Shown here one piece after another: positions 41,301 through 48,908 of a DNA stretch of 64,000 bases. The translations under genes were made by a program, and so were the position numbers. Within the stretch, counting starts at the first letter, position 1. Each line of letters begins with the position of its first letter. Origin of the DNA: Tropheryma whipplei str. Twist (GTDB lineage Bacteria; Actinomycetota; Actinomycetes; Actinomycetales; Microbacteriaceae); assembly GCF_000007485.1 (NCBI RefSeq), contig NC_004572.3:682001-746000 (forward strand). The letters are read 5' to 3'. The notes beneath the pieces were generated by a model. It saw only the letters and a list, made by a program, of their open reading frames with translations. It was not told the origin of the DNA and did no database searches.

Positions 41301-42011
41301 TTAAGGAGCAACCCTGCCCTGTTTTTCAAATGCTGCGTGAGTTTCGGGCATAAGACCTTTCCATATTTCCTCAATTCGATCAGCACATAATTCAATTTCC
41401 CTCTGTGGATAGGAGTGAAAAGCACTATTGGCGCGCGAGGTTCTAACACTCAGAAAATTCATCAGAGATCTGGCATTTATGGTCACGTACATTGTTGAAT
41501 AGAGATTCAGGGGTAGAATCATGCGAGCGACTTCGCGAGCTATACCGCAGGCAAGAAGCCTCTTGTAGGTATCGTATGCCGCAAGCGATAATTCTTTCAT
41601 CTCCTCTATTAAAAGACCGTATTGCTCAGAAGTTCCCTCTTCGAATTTATAAGCACCTGGAGCGCCAATTTGGACAAGTTTACGCTTTTCATCAGGGATA
41701 TAAAAAACAGGATCAAGGTTTTTATAACGCCCAGACTCTTCGTTGTAACTTGCAATCCTGTGGCGCATAAACTCACGAAAAACAAATATCGGAGCGCTAA
41801 TTCTGAAAGTCATATGACTATGCTCAAAAGGAGAGCCGTGTCGTTCGCGCATCAAAAAGGTAATCAGCCCAATATCCCGATTCGAAAGGCAGTCAGTCAC
41901 TGCCACGAAAGAGCCTAGTGTAGAAACCCTTGCCGAAAATACAACATCGGAATCGCTGGCAGAATGCTTAACAAGCTCGACTGTTATTTCCGAAAGAAAA
42001 ACAGGATCCAT
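41301..42011 (-). CDS. thyX: Flavin-dependent thymidylate synthase ThyX
   Basis: ThyX makes dTMP from dUMP using FAD and methylene-tetrahydrofolate. The signature RHRxxSxNExSxR is complete in RHRIASYNEESGRY (residues about 87-100). The ATG at 42011 (MDPVFLSEITVEL) is favoured over an upstream TTG at 42035, since family proteins start near this segment; it gives 236 residues. Neither start has a good ribosome site. The terminator of the surface-protein gene lies just upstream. Confidence 0.94.
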   Translation of the reverse strand: MDPVFLSEITVELVKHSASDSDVVFSARVSTLGSFVAVTDCLSNRDIGLITFLMRERHGSPFEHSHMTFRISAPIFVFREFMRHRIASYNEESGRYKNLDPVFYIPDEKRKLVQIGAPGAYKFEEGTSEQYGLLIEEMKELSLAAYDTYKRLLACGIAREVARMILPLNLYSTMYVTINARSLMNFLSVRTSRANSAFHSYPQREIELCADRIEEIWKGLMPETHAAFEKQGRVAP

Positions 42012-42029
42012 CACGAAAAACAAACATTG

Positions 42030-42071
42030 CAACAAACAAAAACCGGGCTACGAGAAACCCCGCAGCCCGGT
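42030..42071 (-). terminator. Rho-independent terminator after the LAxTG gene
   Basis: An 8-bp stem ACCGGGCT / AGCCCGGT (42042-42049 with 42064-42071), followed on the minus strand by a T-rich run interrupted by two G. It is 17 bp past the stop of the LAxTG surface-protein gene. Confidence 0.8.
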
Positions 42072-42087
42072 CGAAAAATACAGGAGC

Positions 42088-43245
42088 CTAAAGGACAACC
42101 CCTTCGCCATCGGAGGAAGAGTTATTCCTGCGACGAGCAAACACATAAGCGCCGGCACCAACAGCAACAGCCAAAGTACCCAGGCCAAATATACCCCAAC
42201 CAAGGTCTAGACCTGTATAAGCAAGCCTACCGGTACTTGGAACAACCGTCACAGACTGCTCAGCCTTAGACTGAAGTCCCTGCGGGTCAGTATAAAGAGC
42301 CGAAACTGTAAAAGTCCCCTCTTTCTTGAGAGTGACGACAGCAGACGCCTTACCCTCGTCAAGGGAAACAGTTGCAACACTATCAGAGCCAATAAAGAAG
42401 GAAACGGTACCCCCAGAAATGGGCTCAGCCTTAATCGCGGAGAGCGCAAACGCGCCACCGAAACCGCCACGAGGAAGGGCCTGCGGTAGCCGCCCGGTAG
42501 AGATAGACGGAGCATTAGCCGGGGTTGTCGTGGGGGTAGATGTAGCAGACTGAGTCGTCGAGCCGACCGCACCGGCAGACGTGGCAGGAGAAGTGGTGGT
42601 CAGCACGCAGTTACCCTCGGGGTCAACAAGGTCAGTAGGACCGCAGGAAGCGGAAGAAGTTGTTGGAAGAGGTAAGGGCTGAAGGGGCTGAGCGGGATCC
42701 TGGGTAGAAGGGGAAGTAGGTCTAGAAGAACCACCGGTTGTGCCACTGGTTGTGCCACCGGTTGTGGGTGTTGGAAAAACTGTCGGAATAGTAGGCACAG
42801 TGGGTGTATCACGGGTCACAGTCGCAGACAAAGTAATCTTCTCACCGACCTTCAGATTCTTCAGGTCGACTTTCTCACCCTTAGGGCCAGAAATCGATAG
42901 GGAAACCTGATAATCACCCGGAGCGGGCAGAGGTGGGATGGTATGCGGGGAATGCGTTGGAACAGAGCTGGGATTGGGCGCAACAGTGGGTGCAGGAACA
43001 GGACCGCACACGTCACCGAAACCGCCGGCAGCGACAAGACCGGAAACAGTCGGGCCATTCGGACCGCACACAACCAGAACACCACCAACATCAACCGTTC
43101 TGGCGGGGCCAGGCTGGCCAGGGGCACCCGGGGCGGGTGTAGAATCTGCGAAAGCACCAGGCACAATAAAAGCCAAACCAGACGCGATAGCGGCGGTGGC
43201 ACACAACCCCGCAAGGGAACCGCGGGTACCAAGAGGATTTTTCAT
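42088..43245 (-). CDS. Secreted, LAxTG-anchored surface protein
   Basis: About 385 residues. The start is ATG 43245, with GGAGA ten bases upstream; it gives a typical signal peptide (MKNPLGTRG, hydrophobic core, cleavage after AFA). The mature part is Pro/Thr/Ser/Gly-rich, with two CGP segments and a low-complexity Thr-Pro stretch. An Ig-like domain (FTVSALYTDP, VTVVPSTG) comes near the end. The C-terminus is LAYTG, a hydrophobic helix and FARRRNN: a sortase sorting signal of the LAxTG type used by class E sortases in actinobacteria. No sortase gene lies in this window. The family is otherwise unknown to me; a cell-wall-linked adhesin or stalk is the likely role. Confidence 0.85.
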   Translation of the reverse strand: MKNPLGTRGSLAGLCATAAIASGLAFIVPGAFADSTPAPGAPGQPGPARTVDVGGVLVVCGPNGPTVSGLVAAGGFGDVCGPVPAPTVAPNPSSVPTHSPHTIPPLPAPGDYQVSLSISGPKGEKVDLKNLKVGEKITLSATVTRDTPTVPTIPTVFPTPTTGGTTSGTTGGSSRPTSPSTQDPAQPLQPLPLPTTSSASCGPTDLVDPEGNCVLTTTSPATSAGAVGSTTQSATSTPTTTPANAPSISTGRLPQALPRGGFGGAFALSAIKAEPISGGTVSFFIGSDSVATVSLDEGKASAVVTLKKEGTFTVSALYTDPQGLQSKAEQSVTVVPSTGRLAYTGLDLGWGIFGLGTLAVAVGAGAYVFARRRNNSSSDGEGVVL

Positions 43246-43964
43246 GACGTGAATATCTCCAATCTCCGGAAAAACTACGCGGCAACCACCGCAGACAAGA
43301 ATGGTAACACAGAAACCTGAAAAACTCAAAGATGAAGAGTAACCCCGAAGAAGGAACCCTAAGAAAATCACGGAATGCATTGATTCTCGGGCAAGCCCTT
43401 TAACCAAGCCTATATGTTTAGTGTATATATACACTTTTATTTATATATTTCTTTTATACTGTCGGTCTGAGTTTCCCTGGGTTGCAGAATTTGTCGGATT
43501 CATGAGTGGGGAATAATCATGAATTGGGAATAATGGAGTGTGGTGCGTTTATAGCACCAGCGTGACTCATGCTGCAAGCGTAATTTCTGTGTACATGTCG
43601 CTGGGGCGCTGCTATTGTGACATGCTGTTTCAGACAAAAGCCTTTTAAGGGTGACAGAGCATAGGTTTTACAGAGCATAGGTTTTACAGAGCATAGGTTT
43701 TACAGGGCGTGGGGTTTTCAACAATAATCTTTCGATTATTTCCTGACGCCCTGTGCAGTAGCAACAGATGCAGTAGCAACAGATACATTGCAAAAGACAT
43801 ATCTGGCCCAGACGTGCCCAATGGTACAGTAACACTTGCGCTGGGATATAATACTTGCGCTGGGATATCAGTGCAAGTGTGTCATTGCAGCAGAATATCT
43901 GCCTGCTTACGGTAGAATCTGCGTAGTTTGGGGTGACTCCCGTTGGATTTTTGGAGGCAACGTT
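43246..43964. other. Intergenic region with short tandem duplications
   Basis: The divergent gap between the LAxTG gene and the WhiB-like gene. It holds three exact copies of CAGAGCATAGGTTTTA (43655-43702), two of TGCAGTAGCAACAGA (43754-43783) and two of ACTTGCGCTGGGATAT at 19-bp spacing (43834 and 43853). TATAAT at 43847-43852 may be a -10 box for the WhiB-like gene. No further gene seen. Confidence 0.75.
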
Positions 43965-44225
43965 ATTAACTGGCGTGACAAAGCAGCCTGCTTGACGGTT
44001 AATCCGGAATTGTTTTTTCCTGTCGGAAATACCGGTGCTGCGTTGGAGCAGATACAGAGGGCAAAGGCTGTTTGTGCTCGGTGCACTGTAGCGAATTCCT
44101 GTCTGCAGTTTGCATTAGAGACAAACCAGGATTCTGGTATATGGGGTGGCCTCAGTGAGGAAGAGCGGCGGGCACTGAAGCGCAGAGGAAATAGGGCGCG
44201 GCGGGCTAACTTCAAAGCTCATTAA
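43965..44225 (+). CDS. whiB1: WhiB1-type iron-sulfur transcription regulator, proposed ATT start
   Basis: It has the four cysteines of WhiB proteins (one in KAAC, then CARC and NSC), the PELFFPVGN block, the turn GIWGG and the basic tail ERRALKRR. The closest remembered relative is mycobacterial WhiB1, an essential 4Fe-4S, NO-responsive regulator. WhiB1 starts MDWRHKAVC; here the matching codons are ATT-AAC-TGG-CGT, with GGAGG seven bases before ATT. No ATG, GTG or TTG is in frame near this site. The start would yield 86 residues, against 84 for WhiB1. The next in-frame start upstream (43836) would add 43 unlike residues. Confidence 0.85.
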   Translation: MNWRDKAACLTVNPELFFPVGNTGAALEQIQRAKAVCARCTVANSCLQFALETNQDSGIWGGLSEEERRALKRRGNRARRANFKAH

Positions 44226-44655
44226 TTCAGATTCGCGCTTCACGTTGACCTGATCGTGCTGTGACCTGATCGTACTGCTGGTCCGTTAGGCGTGTGCGTG
44301 GGTTGCGCGTGTGTGATTGATGTGGGTGCTAAGTTATCCTTTGGGTTATCCTTTGGCACATGCTCAAGAGGTGCCTGAAATGGATGATTGGTTGCTGCGG
44401 ATTGCCTATTTGTCTTGGTTTTTGACACATCGAATCATCTGTTACCAGAACCATCTATCACTTTGTAAGGATCCTGGGCTTGTTTTTGTGGAATGAGTTT
44501 TTATGGAATGAAATGTGTTAATGAAATGTGTTACCCCGAATATATTAGGTGGGTGAACGAATACATTAGGTGGATGAAATAGTAAACATACCTGGCTAAA
44601 CTAGCCTTATTCTTGGCTTTGCATGACGGAATATTTAACGGAATGTTTAACTGAA
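44226..44655. other. Gene-free gap with short duplications
   Basis: 430 bp without a convincing gene. It shows imperfect doublets such as GTGACCTGATCGT (about 44250 and 44268), TTATCCTTTGG (44333 and 44347) and AATGAAATGTGTTA (44510 region). Nothing else recognised. Confidence 0.6.
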
Positions 44656-44736
44656 GCGGGAGTGGTGAAATTGGCAGACACGCAGGATTTAGGTTCCTGT
44701 GCCTTTGGCGTGGGGGTTCAAGTCCCCCCTTCCGCA
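44656..44736 (+). tRNA. tRNA-Leu (anticodon UAG)
   Basis: Acceptor GCGGGAG pairs with CTTCCGC. The anticodon stem CAGGA/TCCTG encloses loop TTTAGGT with TAG. A short variable arm and a G-rich T-arm are present. 81 nt. Confidence 0.92.
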
Positions 44737-44847
44737 CACCGTATGCATGCAGGCCGTATGCATACGGCCTGTTTACGCGTGAAATACTGATTATGAACAA
44801 AACACTAAATATCTAGCGCAGTCTTGGGTAAAGGCACTGCGCTCCAA

Positions 44848-44959
44848 ACCATACTGTGCTAACCATACTGTGCTAACCATACTGTGCTAACCATACTGTG
44901 CTAACCATACTGTGCTAACCATACTGTGCTAACCATACTGTGCTAACCATACTGTGCTC
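44848..44959. repeat. 14-bp minisatellite, eight copies
   Basis: ACCATACTGTGCTA repeats eight times head to tail; only the last copy differs, at its final base. The array is bounded on both sides by GCTCCAAACCAT, so expansion occurred within an existing sequence. It lies 110 bp past tRNA-Leu. Confidence 0.95.
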
Positions 44960-45019
44960 CAAACCATGCGGAGACACTTTTACACAGAGATGCATAGCAC
45001 ACACAAGGATTACCTGGGG

Positions 45020-45371
45020 GTCATGCGGCAGGTTTGGCGGTTGCCGATGGAACTGCAGCAGGTACGGAGAATGTCATATTCTCCCACTTAGGCTTACTGT
45101 TGGCTGTATCCAAAGAACAGTATGGTTGCAGGAACTGCTGTGCCTGCGGTAGATGTAGGTGAGTTAAACGCTTTATCCCGATACTTGCAACCCAATGCAA
45201 AATGGCCTGTGCAGGCTGGGTTGTCTGGGTAGGTGCAGAAGGTTTAGCGGTAGGTTTTGCAGGTGGTTGTGCTGATGGAGCAGCGGGTGCAGGTACTGCA
45301 GGAGCAGGTGTGGCAAGAGCAGATGGCCGTGCAGAATGATGGATATTCACAGGCGCGGATGGCGGTAGCAT
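45020..45371 (-). pseudogene. Pro/Ala/Lys-rich fragment, possibly a decayed gene
   Basis: The minus-strand frame (about 116 residues) begins MLPPSAPVN and has PAPAVPAPAAPS and QPPAKPTAKPSAP segments like the relic at 36860-37237. It then shows a less biased stretch (LTHLHLPQAQQFLQPYC) and ends in PSATAKPAA. No recognised domain or signal peptide. No strong ribosome site. It could be a small real protein, but the shared repeats suggest a duplicated fragment. Confidence 0.4.
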
Positions 45372-45406
45372 GGTAGCATTCGAATGGTTTTATCCACGGT
45401 CAATCA

Positions 45407-46081
45407 TTGGGGTGTGTTTTGCGGAGCGTGCAAGTCGGGTTTCTGTTACCACTCGGTTGGTTTGATGTAGAGAGTTTGGCCAATACTTTTGGGCCATGGA
45501 CTCTTCTTGTTGCGTGCGGGATGATCTTTGCCGAAACTGGGCTTCTTATAGGTTTCTTTTTACCTGGGGATACTTTACTAATCACAATTGGTCTGCTGAC
45601 AAGCGCAGGGTCTATCGGGGTTCCGATTTGGCTGACATGTTGCCTGGTCTCGGCAGCAGCATATATTGGAGGGGATGTTGGGTATTTTATAGGCCGCCTG
45701 GCAGGTCCAAAGTTATTCGAGAAGGACAGCAGATCCTTTGCGAAGAAAAGCGCTGAACGAACCAGCGAGTTTTTTAGAAAATACGGTGTACTGACTGTTA
45801 CGATCGCGCGCTTTTTTCCGATTATTCGCACATTTGCCCCAGTTGCAGCGGGTATATCAAAAATGCGGTACTCGGTTTACAGCATTTGCAACCTGCTCGG
45901 AGCAGTTATCTGGGGTACTGGTGTAACCCTGCTCGGGTTCTTCCTGGCAGGAATACCTATTGTCCGAGACAATATTGAAATAGCAATCCTGCTAGCTGTC
46001 GGTCTCGTTATACTGTCAGCTGTATTACATTATGTCACGCGTGGCAAGAAAAATAAGTCCTCTTCAGAAGAGAGGACATAA
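45407..46081 (+). CDS. DedA family membrane protein
   Basis: 224 residues with several hydrophobic helices. The DedA signatures are present: ETGLLIGFFLPGDTLLI near 45-60, GDVGYFIGRLAG, and the re-entrant motif ARFFPIIRTFAPVAAG near 145-160 with its conserved arginines. DedA proteins act in proton-dependent membrane homeostasis, and some flip undecaprenyl phosphate or phosphatidylethanolamine. The start is uncertain: TTG 45407 is used, but a TTG at 45419 is also possible. Its last 47 bp overlap the end of the convergent rdgB gene. Confidence 0.88.
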   Translation: MGCVLRSVQVGFLLPLGWFDVESLANTFGPWTLLVACGMIFAETGLLIGFFLPGDTLLITIGLLTSAGSIGVPIWLTCCLVSAAAYIGGDVGYFIGRLAGPKLFEKDSRSFAKKSAERTSEFFRKYGVLTVTIARFFPIIRTFAPVAAGISKMRYSVYSICNLLGAVIWGTGVTLLGFFLAGIPIVRDNIEIAILLAVGLVILSAVLHYVTRGKKNKSSSEERT

Positions 46082-46616
46082 GCCGAAGCGCCTTGTACCT
46101 GTGACTTATCCTGTTCTTTAAGTCAGACCCAAGGCCTGCGGCAGAGACACTGTATCCGTCCGGCAGAAAAACAGGATCATATCCAAAGCCCCCTGTGCCG
46201 TCCGGAGCATGAAGAATCCGGCCGTGCCAAACAGAAGATACGGTTCGCACCTCGGTATTTGGCATAACACACGCGATGGAACACACGAAATGTGCAGTGC
46301 GGTGTACATCCGGCACATCCCGCATCTGCCACAATAGTAAATCAATATTTCTTCCATCTTGCGACCACCGACTCGATAACACACCGGGCATTCCGTTTAG
46401 AGCATCAACGCAAATCCCCGAATCATCGGCCATAATTGGGACGTCCTTTACTGAGCCAACCGCGGCCTGTGCTTTTAGTACCGCATTCTCTGTGAAAGTC
46501 AAACCGGTTTCACGGCACGTCACCCCGCAAAAAATTGACTGAAACCCGAGTGGCAACAGGATTTCGCGAGCCTCGGCAATCTTATTCTCATTTTCTGAAA
46601 CGAATACAATTTCCAT
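46035..46616 (-). CDS. rdgB: Non-canonical purine NTP pyrophosphatase (RdgB/HAM1)
   Basis: It hydrolyses ITP, dITP and XTP, keeping damaged purines out of nucleic acids. MEIVFVSENENKIAEA is the NTP-binding N-terminus, followed by MADDSGICVDALNGMPGVLSSR and GGFGYDPVFLPDG. 193 residues, normal. It is 25 bp downstream of rph in the common rph-rdgB pair. It ends by overlapping the convergent dedA gene by 47 bp, so its last ~15 residues are encoded opposite the DedA tail. Confidence 0.94.
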   Translation of the reverse strand: MEIVFVSENENKIAEAREILLPLGFQSIFCGVTCRETGLTFTENAVLKAQAAVGSVKDVPIMADDSGICVDALNGMPGVLSSRWSQDGRNIDLLLWQMRDVPDVHRTAHFVCSIACVMPNTEVRTVSSVWHGRILHAPDGTGGFGYDPVFLPDGYSVSAAGLGSDLKNRISHRYKALRLMSSLLKRTYFSCHA

Positions 46617-46641
46617 TTAATAGAGTCAATCCAGATTATTT

Positions 46642-47358
46642 TTAATCCAATGAAGCGGCCTGTATCTCCTTTAGGGCTTGGCAACCTGTTTTGGCAAGTT
46701 CCATCATCTGCTCAAACTGTCCATACGAAAAGGGTGATTTTTCTGCAGTACCCTGAATCTCTACTAATTTACCGCTTCCAGTAAAAACAAGATTAATGTC
46801 AGCCTGTGCATTTGAGTCCTCCGAATAATCCAGGTCTAGAAAAATCTGGTCGCCGACTAGCCCAACAGACACAGCGGATACAGAATCAGTCAGAGGATGC
46901 TTTGAAAGTATCTTTTGATTTTTAGCCCAGACAAGGGCATCGTAAAGCGCAATATACGAACCGGTTATAGCGGCGGTGCGCGTCCCGCCGTCGGCCTGTA
47001 GGACATCACAATCTAGGATAATGGTATTCTCCTCCAGAGCATACCGATCCAAAATTGCACGCATACTTCGGCCTATGAGGCGACTGATTTCATGACTGCG
47101 ACCGCTAATTTTCCCCTTAACAGATTCACGGTCAGATCGCTCGGTACCAGATCGCGGGAGCATAGCATATTCTGCCGTTATCCATCCAGATCTCTGTCCG
47201 CGTAAAAACGGCGGAACTCCGCGCTGAAAGGTTGCATTACAAAGAACCCTGGTATTGCCAAAAGCAATTAGGGCTGATCCCTCTGCATAAATATTCCACC
47301 CGCGGATAATTTTTACGGGTCGAATTTCGTCATGTGCCCTAGAATTCTTCCTCAACAC
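46642..47358 (-). CDS. rph: Ribonuclease PH
   Basis: A phosphorolytic 3'-5' exonuclease that trims tRNA 3' ends. The blocks RPVKIIRGWNIYAEGSALI, GNTRVLCNATF and DCDVLQADGGTRTAAITGS, and the catalytic region are all present. Starting at GTG 47358 gives 238 residues, the family norm, with the family-like N-terminus LRKNSRAHDEIRPV. A frame to 47412 would add 18 hydrophobic residues not seen in RNase PH. It is divergent from pncB. Confidence 0.93.
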   Translation of the reverse strand: MLRKNSRAHDEIRPVKIIRGWNIYAEGSALIAFGNTRVLCNATFQRGVPPFLRGQRSGWITAEYAMLPRSGTERSDRESVKGKISGRSHEISRLIGRSMRAILDRYALEENTIILDCDVLQADGGTRTAAITGSYIALYDALVWAKNQKILSKHPLTDSVSAVSVGLVGDQIFLDLDYSEDSNAQADINLVFTGSGKLVEIQGTAEKSPFSYGQFEQMMELAKTGCQALKEIQAASLD

Positions 47359-47435
47359 AGAGCAAATAATACAACAAAACAGCATATACACCGCCAGCGA
47401 GGTGACAGACACGTAACTCCATATACACTTATCAT

Positions 47436-48764
47436 GTGGGCGGTGCAGGTCTCCTAACAGACCAATACGAGTTGTCGATGGTCAACGCAGCACGAATATC
47501 AGGGATAGCTGCTAAAGAATGTGTTTTTGAGGTTTATTCTCGCGCATTGCCACCTGGCAGGCCATTTGGTGTGTTTGCAGGCCTTGAGAGGCTGCTGGAA
47601 AAAATCGAAAATTTCTCCTTTGCAGATGACGAAATTACATGGCTTAGAGAAAAGAATATCGTTGATAATGAGACACTTGACTGGCTCCGGGGGTATAGCT
47701 TTTCTGGGTCAATTTCTGGCCACAAAGAGGGGGAAATCTTTTTCCCCAATACACCCGTTCTAACTGTTAGAGCACCATTTGCAGAAGCAGTAGTTCTCGA
47801 AACCCTGATCCTAAGTTGCATAAATTTTGATAGCGCTATTGCGTCAGCGGCGGCACAACTTGTGTATCGCGCAAAAAACAAACCAGTTTATGAAATGGGC
47901 TCCAGAAGAACAAATGAACAGGCCGCTGTAGCAGCGGCGCGGGCTGCGTACATTGCTGGGTTTGCCGCAACAAGCAATCTGGCAGCTGGGAAGATTTGGG
48001 ATATACCAACCGTTGGAACTATGGGTCATGCATTTATACTTGCTCATAAAACGGAGAGTGAAGCTTTTTATGCACAGCTCAAACAGGGTGGGGGAAACAA
48101 TATAACCCTCTTGATTGATACATACGATATCCAGGAAGCAATTGACAGTGCGGTAACTGTCGCAGGCAAAAATCTTGCAGCTGTAAGAATAGATTCGGGA
48201 AACCTACCAGAAGTGGTGCACGATGTACGCAGAAAGCTCGACCTCGCGGGTGCAACTGAGACAAAGATCATTCTCACAGGCGACCTTGATGAGGCCTCAA
48301 TTAGGCTCGTAAGCACCGCACCGGTTGATGCACTCGGGGTTGGAACATCTCTGGTAACTGCGGGAGGATTTCCATCTGCAGGCTTCGTTCATAAACCGGT
48401 GGCATGCAGAGAAAAAAACAGATGGAGAATGCTTTCGAAAAAATCAAAAAACAAAGTTAGCACCGGCGGGCAAAAAAATGTCCAAAGAGTTCTTGACAAA
48501 AACAAGAAGATTATCAAAGAGCAAGTCCTCGTATTTGATCCCGATAATCCCCCAGTGACAACCTATGACACGAATGTATTACAGATTACGAGTGAACATA
48601 TAAGGCACGGAAAAAGAGTTGCAATAAACTCAACAAATGAAATAAGGGCGTATCACAAATCGGTTATCAATCAAATCCCAGAAGAAGTATTCAACCTTGA
48701 GGGCAAAATAAATACCGAGCGGATCTCCTGGCATAGTGTGCAAGGCCATCGTCTAGAGGCCTAG
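47436..48764 (+). CDS. pncB: Nicotinate phosphoribosyltransferase PncB, C-terminus supplied by tRNA-derived DNA
   Basis: It converts nicotinate and PRPP to nicotinate mononucleotide in NAD salvage. LLTDQYELSM at residues 6-15, EMGSRRTNEQAAV, RIDSGNLPEV and the later LGVGTSLVTAGG are family blocks. 442 residues, near normal. The last six codons and the TAG stop lie in sequence identical to the start of tRNA-Glu (CCATCGTCTAGAGGCCTAG), so the natural 3' end was replaced when the tRNA-WiSP segment joined. Few residues seem lost and the enzyme is probably functional. GTG start at 47436. Confidence 0.93.
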   Translation: MGGAGLLTDQYELSMVNAARISGIAAKECVFEVYSRALPPGRPFGVFAGLERLLEKIENFSFADDEITWLREKNIVDNETLDWLRGYSFSGSISGHKEGEIFFPNTPVLTVRAPFAEAVVLETLILSCINFDSAIASAAAQLVYRAKNKPVYEMGSRRTNEQAAVAAARAAYIAGFAATSNLAAGKIWDIPTVGTMGHAFILAHKTESEAFYAQLKQGGGNNITLLIDTYDIQEAIDSAVTVAGKNLAAVRIDSGNLPEVVHDVRRKLDLAGATETKIILTGDLDEASIRLVSTAPVDALGVGTSLVTAGGFPSAGFVHKPVACREKNRWRMLSKKSKNKVSTGGQKNVQRVLDKNKKIIKEQVLVFDPDNPPVTTYDTNVLQITSEHIRHGKRVAINSTNEIRAYHKSVINQIPEEVFNLEGKINTERISWHSVQGHRLEA

Positions 48765-48815
48765 GACCCCGCCCTTTCACGGCGGAGGTCGCGGGTTCGA
48801 GTCCCGTCAGGGTCG
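48742..48815 (+). pseudogene. Chimeric tRNA relic: 5' half of tRNA-Glu joined to 3' half of tRNA-Asp
   Basis: Bases 48746-48785 equal tRNA-Glu from its acceptor end through the anticodon arm (anticodon TTC). From there to 48815 the sequence equals the 3' half of tRNA-Asp. The junction lies in the nearly identical anticodon arms and removes 85 bp relative to 20281-20435. The acceptor strands (AAGGCCA against CAGGGTC) pair at only two positions, so it cannot fold as a tRNA. Confidence 0.92.
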
Positions 48816-48820
48816 CTCAT

Positions 48821-48893
48821 GGCTCTGTAGCTCAGTTGGTAGAGCGTTCGACTGAAAATCGAAAGGTCACCGGATCGATACCGGTCGGAGCCA
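48821..48893 (+). tRNA. tRNA-Phe (anticodon GAA), copy 2
   Basis: Identical to 20441-20513, with the same flanks on the 3' side. It is part of the duplicated tRNA-WiSP segment and structurally intact. Confidence 0.94.
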
Positions 48894-48908
48894 CAACTGT
48901 ATCTCTCT

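Noticed and set aside
42249-43252. Several frames overlapping the LAxTG gene on both strands
   Set aside because: They are shadows of a GC-rich Pro/Thr-rich gene. Only the minus-strand frame has a signal peptide and sorting signal.
44240-44428. 62-residue minus-strand frame after the WhiB-like gene
   Set aside because: No ribosome site, low-complexity composition, and it spans short duplications in a gene-free gap.
44848-44959. CRISPR array
   Set aside because: The 14-bp units are contiguous with no spacers, so this is a minisatellite. No cas genes are present.
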